From Streptomyces umbrinus (GTDB lineage: Bacteria; Actinomycetota; Actinomycetes; Streptomycetales; Streptomycetaceae): 64,000 nt of DNA. Positions 36,095 through 44,174 of the stretch are shown in pieces. The notes below the pieces were generated by a model, which was not told the DNA's origin, ran no database searches, and saw nothing but the letters and a program-made list of their open reading frames with translations. Within the stretch, counting starts at the first letter, position 1, and each line of letters starts with the position of its first letter. The stretch covers positions 10,143,501 through 10,207,500 of the forward strand of contig NZ_JAUSZI010000002.1 in NCBI RefSeq assembly GCF_030817415.1, in the 5' to 3' direction. The position numbers and the translations under genes were made by a program.

Positions 36095-36838
36095 TTACGG
36101 CTGCTGCTCAGGTCCGGGTTCGGGCGGCGCGCTGAGCAGTTGGTCGGCGATCTCCTTGGCCATCTCGGCGGGATCGCGGTCGCTGCTGTCGATCACCAGC
36201 AGGCGACGGTGTCGACGTCCCACGCCATGGACGTGGAAGGCGTGGAACCGCTCGGTGAACGTCGTGTCGGTGACGGTGCGTACGTCCCGTTCGTCGATGT
36301 GCTCGCGCCCTTGGTCAAGCCGTTGTGCACGGGCCTCCGGTGAGGCATGGACGTAGACGGCCAGGTCGAAGGGGGCCAAGGTGTGGGGCCAGCGCAGCAT
36401 CAGTGCGGCAGCCAGGTACGGGCCGCCAGCCATGCCGAAGGCGACCATGCGATCGCCGTACCCGTCCTGGATGATCACCTTGTTGCGCGGCAGGGGTGGG
36501 TCGAAGCGGACGAGAAGGCTGTCGAGGAGGAACCCGCCGAACACGTAGGCGGTGGTCGTCCACCAACTGTCCGGCTGCCTCGCCTGGGACAGGATGCGTA
36601 GAGCCGGGACGAGAGGATGGTGCGGGCTGAGCATGCCCCGGTGCCGAACGGCCGGATAGCCGCGGGCCTGCAACTCGGCGACGAGGGCGTGCACCAGCGT
36701 GGTCTTGCCGGCCATGTCGATGCCGTCCACCAAGACGCGCGTCGCGCGGGTGGTGTGCCCGGCCCGCTTGCGCCCGCGAAGGAGAGTGGCCAGCAAGGGC
36801 TGGCCGCGGCGGCTTTTTCTCACCATCGGGTTCTTCAT
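36095..36838 (-). CDS. Thymidylate/nucleoside kinase-like P-loop protein
   Basis: About 247 residues from the ATG at 36838; an ATG at 36826 is possible. The basic N-terminus (RKSRRGQ, RGRKRAGH) is followed by VLVDGIDMAGKTTLVHAL, a dTMP-kinase-like Walker A at 38-46. Later IIQDGYGDRMVAFG resembles the DR(Y/W)xxS motif, and ASPEARAQRLDQGRE matches the LID Arg region. It is the first gene of the minus-strand cluster. It may phosphorylate a nucleoside or sugar intermediate, or take part in self-protection. Confidence 0.7.
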   Translation of the reverse strand: MKNPMVRKSRRGQPLLATLLRGRKRAGHTTRATRVLVDGIDMAGKTTLVHALVAELQARGYPAVRHRGMLSPHHPLVPALRILSQARQPDSWWTTTAYVFGGFLLDSLLVRFDPPLPRNKVIIQDGYGDRMVAFGMAGGPYLAAALMLRWPHTLAPFDLAVYVHASPEARAQRLDQGREHIDERDVRTVTDTTFTERFHAFHVHGVGRRHRRLLVIDSSDRDPAEMAKEIADQLLSAPPEPGPEQQP

Positions 36839-36998
36839 CCGATCACTGGTCCAGGGCACACGGCCGACGCGCGCACGGGCGGGAACGTTTGGGGAACGAG
36901 CCCGCGCGGCGGACGCCCCGGGCATCCGGGCGGGCCGTGCGCTCGCGCGGTAGCTCCATCGTCATCAGTCGGTGACGCAACGTCATTGCCGCTGCTGC

Positions 36999-37033
36999 GC
37001 ACCCGCATTGCCAGTAAGTGGCAATGCGGGTGC
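36999..37033. promoter_or_regulatory. Perfect 15-bp inverted repeat in the cluster's divergent promoter
   Basis: GCACCCGCATTGCCA (36999-37013) and TGGCAATGCGGGTGC (37019-37033) are exact inverted copies around GTAAG. It sits between the kinase gene (minus) and the regulator gene (plus), the only divergent promoter region of the cluster. It is a strong candidate operator for the adjacent XRE-type regulator, or a hairpin in its leader. Confidence 0.65.
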
Positions 37034-37115
37034 CTGGCCGAACGTCCTCTCTGCCTCCCCGCTCGCGGCTCGGATACCGTGCTGGACAGCCGTTCCCTTC
37101 GCGGGGGGTGAACAG

Positions 37116-38540
37116 ATGATCACGGTCAGTCGCTCGCGGCGCGAGGCCATCCGTAGGAAGGCCGCTCGGATCCGCGAGCGCTGCCTGAACACCGGGCAGA
37201 ACACGCAGGCCACGGCCCGCGCCATTGCCGATGAGCTGCCCGAGGTGAGCTTGCTGGAGGCATGGCGCCTGGCCCTGGGCTGGTCTCGCGCCGACACCGT
37301 CGCCCGGGTCGGCGAGCTGTACCGCTCGCGTGGCCTGATGCCTCCGGGGATGATGCAGGCGATGCTGTGCCGGTGGGAGCACGGGCGGGTCAAATGGCTG
37401 AGCAACGAGTACGCGGAAGCCCTGTGCGCGGTGTACGGCGCCAGCGCCGCCCAGCTCGGCCTCGATCGGTGGCGGTTCGGCCCGGCCGAGGCGCTCGGCC
37501 GATACAGTGCCGTTGCCCTTGAGGCGTGCGATGCCCTCGTACGGGAAGGTGGGACCATGACCACAGCCGCTGGCCTGCCGGCCGTCCGTGAATCCCTCAC
37601 TCTTGCCTTGCTGGTCGATCCGGCCGGAAGTCACACCGTGGTGGAGGTCGCCCAAGCCGCGATCGAGTTCTACTCCTTCGGCTACAGCAAACACCCGCCC
37701 ACGGTGCTGTTCGACGAGGTCCACCAGACCCGCGGCCTGCTCACCCAGGCGCTCGCTTCCGGGCATACGGCCGAGGCTGTAGCCGTCGACATGCGGAACA
37801 GCATCGGCTGGCTCAGTGCTCTGCTGGGCAACCTCGCCCACCACGTGGAAGACCACACCGGTGCCCGGGTGCACCTGGCGACCGCCGTTTCGCTCGGCTA
37901 GCGCAGCGGGGACAACCGCCTGGCGGCCTGGGCATGCGGCGCCCTGGCCATGGTGACCCGGGCCTCCGGACAGCTCACCGCCGCCCTGGATCACGCCGAA
38001 CGCGGACTGGCGTGTGTCCCCCGCGGGTTGCCCCGTGCCCAACTGCACGCCTGGGCCGAACTTCCCACCCTGGCCGCCCTCGAACGAGTCCAGGACGCCG
38101 AACGCGCGCTCGCCGACGCGGCCCGCGCACTCGAGGAAGATCCCGTCGGATCCGCTCCCGGCCGCTTCGGTTTCGACGATGCCGAGCACCGCCTTCACGA
38201 GGCCGAGGCCCACCGCATGCTCGGCCGTACAGACCAGGCCGTCGCAGCTGCGGAAGCCTCGCTCGGCACGTGTCTCACCGGAACCTCGGGCTGGGCCGCA
38301 GCATCCTTGACTCTGGCCCAGGCCGAGGCTCCAGTACGTCCGTCCGATGCGGCGCAGCGGGCACTCGACGTTCTGCAGCGGATCCCAGCCGTTCGTCTGC
38401 GCTCCACCGCGCGCGCCCGTCTGGCCCAGCTCGACGGGGCGCTGGCACCGGTAACGGCTGTCGGCGTCACAGAACTTCGCGAACGCGTCCGCACTCTGAC
38501 GCCCGCCATCAATGTGCACGGAACCGCCGAGGGCGCATAA
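37116..38540 (+). pseudogene. HTH-TPR regulator interrupted by an in-frame amber stop
   Basis: From the ATG at 37116 (GGGGGGTGA upstream) one frame runs to 38540 except for TAG at 37899-37901. The text reads ...HLATAVSLG-stop-RSGDNRLAAWACGALAMVTRA..., and both sides are coding-like and homologous to one protein type, so a CAG-to-TAG or similar change is likely. The N-terminal ~110 residues carry an HTH (LALGWSRADTVARVGELY); the rest is TPR-like (FGYSKHPP, ALDHAERGLACV). It is divergent from the nucleoside cluster and probably its regulator. If the stop is real, a 261-residue HTH fragment lacking most of the TPR part is made. Confidence 0.75.
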
Positions 38541-39005
38541 GACGCCGCATTTGGTGTCGGCCTCGGCCAGCAGCAACTCCGCCACCTGGTCGAACTGCGA
38601 CCTCCTGGCGCCGCTGGCACGCATGGACGGGGTGTAGTCCCCGATCATTCGCAGGTTCCCGCCGCGGGCGAGGTACCAGAGGGCCACGGTGAACCGGCAC
38701 ACAGGGTTGGCCGCGTGCTCGGCCAGGTACAACAACTGCTGCCAGGGATCGGAGAGCCGGAAGTCGGCACCCGTCACCGCACAGATGCGGTAGCCCGCCG
38801 CAGCGACTGTCGCGGACAGCGTGCCCAGGCCCGCGCCGACCCCGGTGACCTGGGCTCCGCCCGGATTCTCCACCTGTTCCAGGAGCCAGCGGACGGATTC
38901 GGGCGACCGAAACGAATGCTGCCCCAGGTGCGCGCGAACCTGGAACCCGCTGACCGCGAAGTCGGCGAGGACCGGGGCCGTGCCGAGGAGCGGTGAACAC
39001 TGCAT
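38541..39005 (-). pseudogene. rRNA adenine dimethylase-like (Erm/KsgA-type) N-terminal fragment
   Basis: From the ATG at 39005 the frame reads LGQHSFRSPESVRWLLEQV and VTGVGAGLGTLSATVAAAGYRICAV, which resembles the LGQ(N/H)F start and SAM-binding ExGxGxG strand of KsgA/Erm enzymes, with the acidic first residue replaced. The similarity fades after about 80 residues, and the catalytic N(L/I)P(Y/F) motif is absent. The open frame continues only as the complement of the regulator gene. It looks like a decayed fragment; the exact end is uncertain. Confidence 0.4.
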
Positions 39006-39246
39006 CACTGAGTTCCCTTCACGATGCATGCCTGTGCGCGACACCGGTGTCCGGCGTACTGGTGATGGAGAGAAACCTTCAGCCCGTGGGCGCCGGCCCA
39101 GACCGCCCTGGGGGCCAACCTGGTCGCTGGAGTGATCGAGTGTCGGGCAACTGTGCGTGCCAAAACAGGAGTTGGCGGTAGTCCCGCGGTAGTCCCGGCT
39201 GGTTCGTGGCTACGCTCAGTGCAGGCACGGTTGATTGGATGGCAAC

Positions 39247-40575
39247 GTGGCCGAGAAGACGCATCCGCTAGCGCACGCCCGGCTCGCGCGCGGGATGACA
39301 GGAGTTGATCTCGCCCGGGAGATCCGCGGCGCTGCCGAACGCCGTGATCTGAGATCGGGTGTCGACAAGCAGCGCGTCCGCAAGTGGGAGACCCAACGCG
39401 TCACCCCCGACGCGGACTCCCAGATCTACATTGCCGAGGTACTCGGGGTCCCAGCGGGAGCGGTGGATCCTCGCTCGTGGCCGCACTGGCTGCCGGGCGT
39501 CGGCGGCATGGTGATCCCTCTCGGTCCAGCCAGCCCGGTTCCAGCCCTCCGAGAGGCATTGCAAACAACCATGGAACGCTCCCGCCGCACCTTCCTGACC
39601 GCGATCTCCGGCAGTGCCCTGGTCACGCTGGCCAGCACCTGGGCATCGACCGAAGCCGGGGCCCTCACAGGCGAGCCCACCGGGCACAGAGGCAAACCCG
39701 TCGGGGACGACACGGTCACCCTGCTCGAAGAGACCAGCACGCGCCTGACCGTCCAGGCAACAGAGCAGCGCCAGCACACCGCGCCCCTGATCGACGCGCT
39801 CCTGACCACGACCACAAACCTCATCGAGGGCGGCCGGTGCAACCGGCCGGTCAAACTGCGACTCCACGCGCTCGCCGCGAACCTGGCGCAGACCGTGGGA
39901 TGGCACAGGTTCGACCTCGGCCTGCACGCCGAAGCCAGCCAGTACTGGATCGCCGGACTGCACAGCGCCCACACCGGAGGCGACCGCGACATGGGCGCCG
40001 CCCTGCTCGGCGACCTCGCCTACCAGGCCACGTGGCGCGACGACCCGCGCACCGCCGCGGGCATTCTCGAGCGAGCCCTGTCCGGGACCCGGCACCCGGC
40101 TGCCCAGTCTCTGCTTCAACTCCGGCTCGCGAGGGCCCTGGCGGCTCAAGGCGAGCAGCGCGCCACCCTGCGGGCCCTCAGCGCAGCCGAACACCTTCTC
40201 GACGTGTCGTCGGGCGACCCTGTGCCAGCATGGTGCGTGTGGATGTCTCAGGCCGACCTGGCCGTCGATTCCGGTCAGGCTTTGCTCGAACTCGGGGACA
40301 CTCGCCGCGCGCACGCACTCATCCGGGAGGGCCAGAAACTGCTGCCCACCCGCCGCGCCAAAACTCACGGAGTCTTCCAGGCATATCAGGCCAGGAGCCA
40401 CCTCAACCTGGGAGAACCCGACTGCGCGGCAGCCGCCGCCCTGGAGGCACTCCAAGTCGCCCACCGAATCGGCGCCCCCCGGTGCGTCGAGCTGGTGCAA
40501 GGACTCATTCCTCGTTTCGAGGCCCACTCCAACGTCGAAGGAGTGCCTGAGCTGCTGGCCCTCGCCGCTGCGTGA
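39247..40575 (+). CDS. XRE-family regulator with TPR-like C-terminal region
   Basis: About 442 residues from the GTG at 39247 (MAEKTHPLAHARLARGMT); a TTG at 39235 is the alternative. Residues ~5-70 are an HTH with an insert (GMTGVDLAREIRGAAERR...VRKWETQRVTPD). A hydrophobic, TAT-like segment RRTFLTAISGSALVTLAS at ~115 is typical of these Streptomyces proteins. The remaining ~280 residues are helical TPR-like repeats. It is likely a transcriptional regulator responding to a peptide or metabolite. It stands alone. Confidence 0.75.
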   Translation: MAEKTHPLAHARLARGMTGVDLAREIRGAAERRDLRSGVDKQRVRKWETQRVTPDADSQIYIAEVLGVPAGAVDPRSWPHWLPGVGGMVIPLGPASPVPALREALQTTMERSRRTFLTAISGSALVTLASTWASTEAGALTGEPTGHRGKPVGDDTVTLLEETSTRLTVQATEQRQHTAPLIDALLTTTTNLIEGGRCNRPVKLRLHALAANLAQTVGWHRFDLGLHAEASQYWIAGLHSAHTGGDRDMGAALLGDLAYQATWRDDPRTAAGILERALSGTRHPAAQSLLQLRLARALAAQGEQRATLRALSAAEHLLDVSSGDPVPAWCVWMSQADLAVDSGQALLELGDTRRAHALIREGQKLLPTRRAKTHGVFQAYQARSHLNLGEPDCAAAAALEALQVAHRIGAPRCVELVQGLIPRFEAHSNVEGVPELLALAAA

Positions 40576-40839
40576 CACGCCAGTGGTATTCGCGAAGGTT
40601 GTCAGTCGGACGCGAGCTGCAGATCCCGAATGGGTGGCAAGGTGACATCGTGCGAGGCGTGCCCAGCGCTTCAAGTACCCGACCTCCCCCAGCGACGAGT
40701 GAAGGGCGACCGCTCGCGCGCGCCGATCACGACACAACGCCCGCCAGCTAGCACCATTGAGCTCTCGCCGGGCAGGATGAGGCGACCATGAGGAGCGCTC
40801 ACTCACGATCGTCAGCAACTCCCGGAGAGGAAAGCCACC

Positions 40840-42309
40840 TTGGAGAGGGAGGAGCGGGCTACGTTCGCTGCGGAACTCACGCACTGGCGCAACGTGCGGG
40901 GCCTGTCGAAGGCAGCTCTCGCCCAGCGCCTGAACATCGACCCCTCGTACGTGAGCCACCTTGAGGCCGGCCGGGAACACGGCAGCTCCCAGCTCACCCG
41001 CCGGGCGGACACCGAACTCGACGCCGGCGGAGCACTGTGGCGGGCATGGCAGCGCACCGACGCCTCCCCGCAGGCGGCCGAGCAGAACGACCCGCCGTCC
41101 GGCACCGGCCTGCTGGTCCTGGAGGACGAGGCGGCGCTCCGCTACGACGACGGACGCTTCGACCTCAGCATGCGCAGGCTCCTGCACAACAACGGCACCG
41201 AGCCAGTCACCCGCTACCTCGTACGAATCGCCGTCGACCGATACCCCTCCGAACCGGAACGGTCCAACGCCCTCTACCGCCGCAACCCTCTGACCTGGGA
41301 AGAGCTCCAGCTCACGGCGCGTTGCGGGGACGAGCCGATGGGCTGGACCGTCAAACACGACCGGGACGCGTTCAAGGAGGTGTGGCTCCAGTTTCAGAAC
41401 CCAACGAGCCGGTTCCCTCTCTACCCCGGCCAGGAAGCCGAGATCTCCTACTCGTACTGCGTCGGCGCCGAGAAGTGGGGTCCCTGGTTCCAGCGCGCGG
41501 TGCGACTGCCCACCCGGTGTCTGGCTGTGGAACTGTCTTTCCCTCGAGACTGTGAACCGTCCGTCTGGGGAACCGAGACTTCCATGAGCGCCGACTTCGC
41601 CCCACTGCGCACACCGCCACAGCGCACGGAACGAGGCGAGCACAGCGTTTTCTCCTGGGCCACCCTCGACCCGCCCCTGCACGCCCGCTTCCGCCTGGAA
41701 TGGCGGCTGAAGAACGCAGCCGACGAGAAAGCGAACAACCCCGTGAGCACCCTGTCCGCGAGCCAGGCCATGGCCAACGCCGGCATCGTCCAGGGCGGCG
41801 ACCCCGTCCTCACCCGCGCCGCCCGCCCCTTCGACCTGCCCACCGAGGCTGAAGAGGCCCAGGAGGTCATCACCGCGCTTATGGACGCAGTCGGCCGCGT
41901 CCGCCAACTTCACACGTTCGGCAAGGGCATGGGCATCGCCGCCCCCCAGATCGGGATCGACCGCTCCGCCGCCGTCGTCTTCCCACCCGATGCCGGGACA
42001 GACCCCATCGTGCTGCTGAACGCCCACGTCGCCGAGAGCTCCGAGGACGAGGACGAGCAGTACGAAGGCTGCCTCAGCTTCTTCGACGTCCGAGGACTCG
42101 TGCCTCGCCCGCTGAGCATCGTCGTCGCTCACAGCAGCCTCGACGGCTTCACCCACCTGTCGCGGTTCACCCGCGGCCTGTCCCGGCTCGTCCACCACGA
42201 GGTCGACCACTTGGGCGGCGTGCTGTACCGCGAGCGCATGCGACCGGGTGTGCAACCGATCCCTGTAGAGGAGTACCGCGGGACGGGCCGGCAGTGGCAG
42301 TACGGCTGA
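40840..42309 (+). CDS. XRE HTH fused to peptide deformylase
   Basis: 489 residues from the TTG at 40840, after CGGAGAGGAAAG. Residues ~5-60 are an XRE HTH (GLSKAALAQRLNIDPSYVSHLEAG). Residues ~85-300 are an unassigned beta-rich region (RLLHNNGTEPVTRYLVRIAV, WVKHD-type strands). Residues ~320-475 are a peptide deformylase with all three motifs: GMGIAAPQ (363-370), EGCLS (409-413) and HEVDH (453-457). The metal ligands Cys, His, His and the catalytic Glu are present, so activity is plausible. Deformylase normally removes formyl from nascent Met; coupling to an HTH suggests a regulator sensing formyl-peptides or a processed repressor (inference). Confidence 0.85.
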   Translation: MEREERATFAAELTHWRNVRGLSKAALAQRLNIDPSYVSHLEAGREHGSSQLTRRADTELDAGGALWRAWQRTDASPQAAEQNDPPSGTGLLVLEDEAALRYDDGRFDLSMRRLLHNNGTEPVTRYLVRIAVDRYPSEPERSNALYRRNPLTWEELQLTARCGDEPMGWTVKHDRDAFKEVWLQFQNPTSRFPLYPGQEAEISYSYCVGAEKWGPWFQRAVRLPTRCLAVELSFPRDCEPSVWGTETSMSADFAPLRTPPQRTERGEHSVFSWATLDPPLHARFRLEWRLKNAADEKANNPVSTLSASQAMANAGIVQGGDPVLTRAARPFDLPTEAEEAQEVITALMDAVGRVRQLHTFGKGMGIAAPQIGIDRSAAVVFPPDAGTDPIVLLNAHVAESSEDEDEQYEGCLSFFDVRGLVPRPLSIVVAHSSLDGFTHLSRFTRGLSRLVHHEVDHLGGVLYRERMRPGVQPIPVEEYRGTGRQWQYG

Positions 42310-42395
42310 GCCGAGACCCGCTGCCGCATGCCGGCCCTCTCCGTAAGTTGCCGCCGCGACAATGAGAGCAGCATGGTCGCCTCGCCTGGCGCCGG

Positions 42396-42989
42396 TCATT
42401 TCGGCAACCTCCCGTCCTCACACGCCGCACAGGTCGTGGCTTCTCTGCTGGCGAGGTAGGCGAGAGCAGAGGCAAGGACCTGCTTCTGGGTGAGCGTGCT
42501 CGTGTCGATGACGTGACCGTCAGCGTGGAGCCCGCACTCGGCTGCGCGGCCGCTACTGTCCAGCTGACGCAGCCGGGTCACACGGCTCTCGGCGGCACCG
42601 ATCGAGTCCTTGCCGGGCATGTGGGCGGAGACGATGCGCTCTTTGAGCACCGTTGGGTCGGCGTGCAACACGAGGTGGTGTACGTCCGCCGATTCGCTCA
42701 GGGCCGTCAGCAGTGTGGCCAGCAGGTCTTGGTCGATGACGGTCATCGGGACGATGACCGGGCCGTCGATGTAGGCGTGCAGGCCAGCGAGATAGGCGAC
42801 TGCTGTCGCGTCCCACGGAGGGCAGCTCTGGTAGTCCTGCTGTGCGAAGGGGTGGCCTCGCAGCGATTCTTGGACAGCGCGCCCGATCGACTCGAGATCG
42901 GCAACCACCGCCCCAAATAGCTCGTTGGCAAGAGCGGTGGCGAGCGTCGTCTTCCCGACGCCGTGGTCACCGCTGATCCAAAGGATCAT
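42396..42989 (-). CDS. Second TmrB-like P-loop protein
   Basis: 197 residues from the ATG at 42989, preceded by GGAGAAGG. MILWISGDHGVGKTTLA contains Walker A; LRGHPFAQQDYQSCPPWDATAVAY and VIVPMTVIDQDLL align with the corresponding parts of the 184-residue protein at 22.7-23.3 kb. It is a divergent paralogue outside the nucleoside cluster and convergent with the XRE-deformylase gene. It may give resistance to a nucleoside antibiotic or act as a small-molecule kinase. Confidence 0.7.
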   Translation of the reverse strand: MILWISGDHGVGKTTLATALANELFGAVVADLESIGRAVQESLRGHPFAQQDYQSCPPWDATAVAYLAGLHAYIDGPVIVPMTVIDQDLLATLLTALSESADVHHLVLHADPTVLKERIVSAHMPGKDSIGAAESRVTRLRQLDSSGRAAECGLHADGHVIDTSTLTQKQVLASALAYLASREATTCAACEDGRLPK

Positions 42990-43029
42990 CCGTGTTGTCC
43001 TTCTCCTTAGGCGTTCTCGGTTCGAACGG

Positions 43030-44070
43030 TCAGGTGGACGTCAGACGCCCGGTGTCGGGAAGGGCGCGGTCGACGCCATAGCTGCGGATCACGTTGATGC
43101 TTGTCGCCGTGTCGCCGACGGTGCCGAGCGCTATGCGGCGCACCGCATCGACCCGCCAGCCGGTCGGTAGATTCGCGAGCCGTTTGCTGGCGGCCGCTCC
43201 CTGCCTCTTGTCCCCTTTTCGGTCCCACTCGGCCGTCCAGTCCTCTTCGGCGGGCGGCGGGGCCAGTCCCTCGGAGCTGCGGCGGTCGGCCCAGGCCACG
43301 GCTTCGTCGAGCGGCATCCGGGCCTGGTAGCGCTTTTCACGCTGGCCGCCCAACACCAAAATGCGCCATTCCGGGGGAAGGCGATCGAGAGTGTCGAGGA
43401 GGGCTGCGGCGGTGTCCCCGTCGGGTAGTCGCTGCGGTGAGGACGGCTCCCAACGCCGTGTCATCTGTGCGACGTCAGCCGCGAGTTCGTTCGCGGTGCT
43501 TGCGACGGACACGCGTGTCGTGCGAAGGGAGTCGGCGCGGGCGAGGAGCCGGTACATCGCGGCCCGGTCGCAGGCCGGCAGCTTAGTCCAGATGTGGCGG
43601 GTACGTAGTTCGTCCCAGGCGAGGAGGGTGGCATCGTGGGCAGCGGATCGGACGGCTGGCATGTCGTGCTGGTCGGCCTCGGCCAGGACGCCAAGTGCGG
43701 CGTCGATGCGCGCGGCCCGCGCAGGGTCCTCCGCCAAGGCGTCATCGCGGGCAAACGAGCAGGGGCCCAGATGTGCACCGAACAGTGAACACGGTCGCTC
43801 CTGGTCCTTGCTGTGTTGGCTGCAGTCGAACAGGGTGAGACAGACGACTTCATCCGGGGTGGTCCAGGTGGCCCACACCGCCCCGCCCTCGGGGCGGGCA
43901 AGCGGGCGGATGCGGCCCGCGTGCTGCTCTGGGCCTTGCTCCGTCAACTCGCAGAGGACGGAGCCGCGTGGCATGCCGGGAATGTCAGGCCGGGCGGCAA
44001 GTCCGTGGGCGCGGAAGCCGGTGGTGACGGCGATGCGTGCACCGCAGGTGCGGCGTGGCGCTGGTGACAT
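43030..44070 (-). CDS. Unknown protein sharing a domain with the GntR fusion at 51.8-53.6 kb
   Basis: About 346 residues from the ATG at 44070 (MSPAPRRTCGARIAV). No known family recognised. Features: CGARI near the start, AVWATWT, a Cys pair in CSLFGAHLGPCSF, SAAHDATLLAWDELR, LVLGGQR and PTGWRVDAVRRIA. The same series of motifs, in order, occupies the C-terminal half of the GntR-type protein at 51.8-53.6 kb. So this is a mobile domain of unknown role, here without DNA-binding modules. It sits just downstream of the EEP gene on the same strand. Confidence 0.65.
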   Translation of the reverse strand: MSPAPRRTCGARIAVTTGFRAHGLAARPDIPGMPRGSVLCELTEQGPEQHAGRIRPLARPEGGAVWATWTTPDEVVCLTLFDCSQHSKDQERPCSLFGAHLGPCSFARDDALAEDPARAARIDAALGVLAEADQHDMPAVRSAAHDATLLAWDELRTRHIWTKLPACDRAAMYRLLARADSLRTTRVSVASTANELAADVAQMTRRWEPSSPQRLPDGDTAAALLDTLDRLPPEWRILVLGGQREKRYQARMPLDEAVAWADRRSSEGLAPPPAEEDWTAEWDRKGDKRQGAAASKRLANLPTGWRVDAVRRIALGTVGDTATSINVIRSYGVDRALPDTGRLTST

Positions 44071-44174
44071 GGGGTGGCCTTTTCGTTCAGAGTGCCGCGA
44101 TAACGCACGAGAGTCGGTTGAATCGCAGCGCGGCAGCGGGAGGAGGCGCGCTGCGGCGTCGGGGAGGTCCTGCG

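Noticed and set aside
21418..36838. Phosphonate antibiotic cluster
   Set aside because: No PEP mutase or phosphonopyruvate decarboxylase was seen; the TauD/SHMT/nucleotidyltransferase/glycosyltransferase set fits uridyl nucleosides better.
40840..42309. Deformylase fusion as self-resistance for the nearby cluster product
   Set aside because: The cluster does not look like a deformylase-inhibitor (hydroxamate) pathway, and the gene is separated from it by other genes.
39268..42399. Very long minus-strand open frame (over 1000 codons)
   Set aside because: It is the complement of the XRE-TPR and XRE-deformylase genes; it lacks domains and is Gly/Val-rich, as expected for antisense frames in high-GC DNA.
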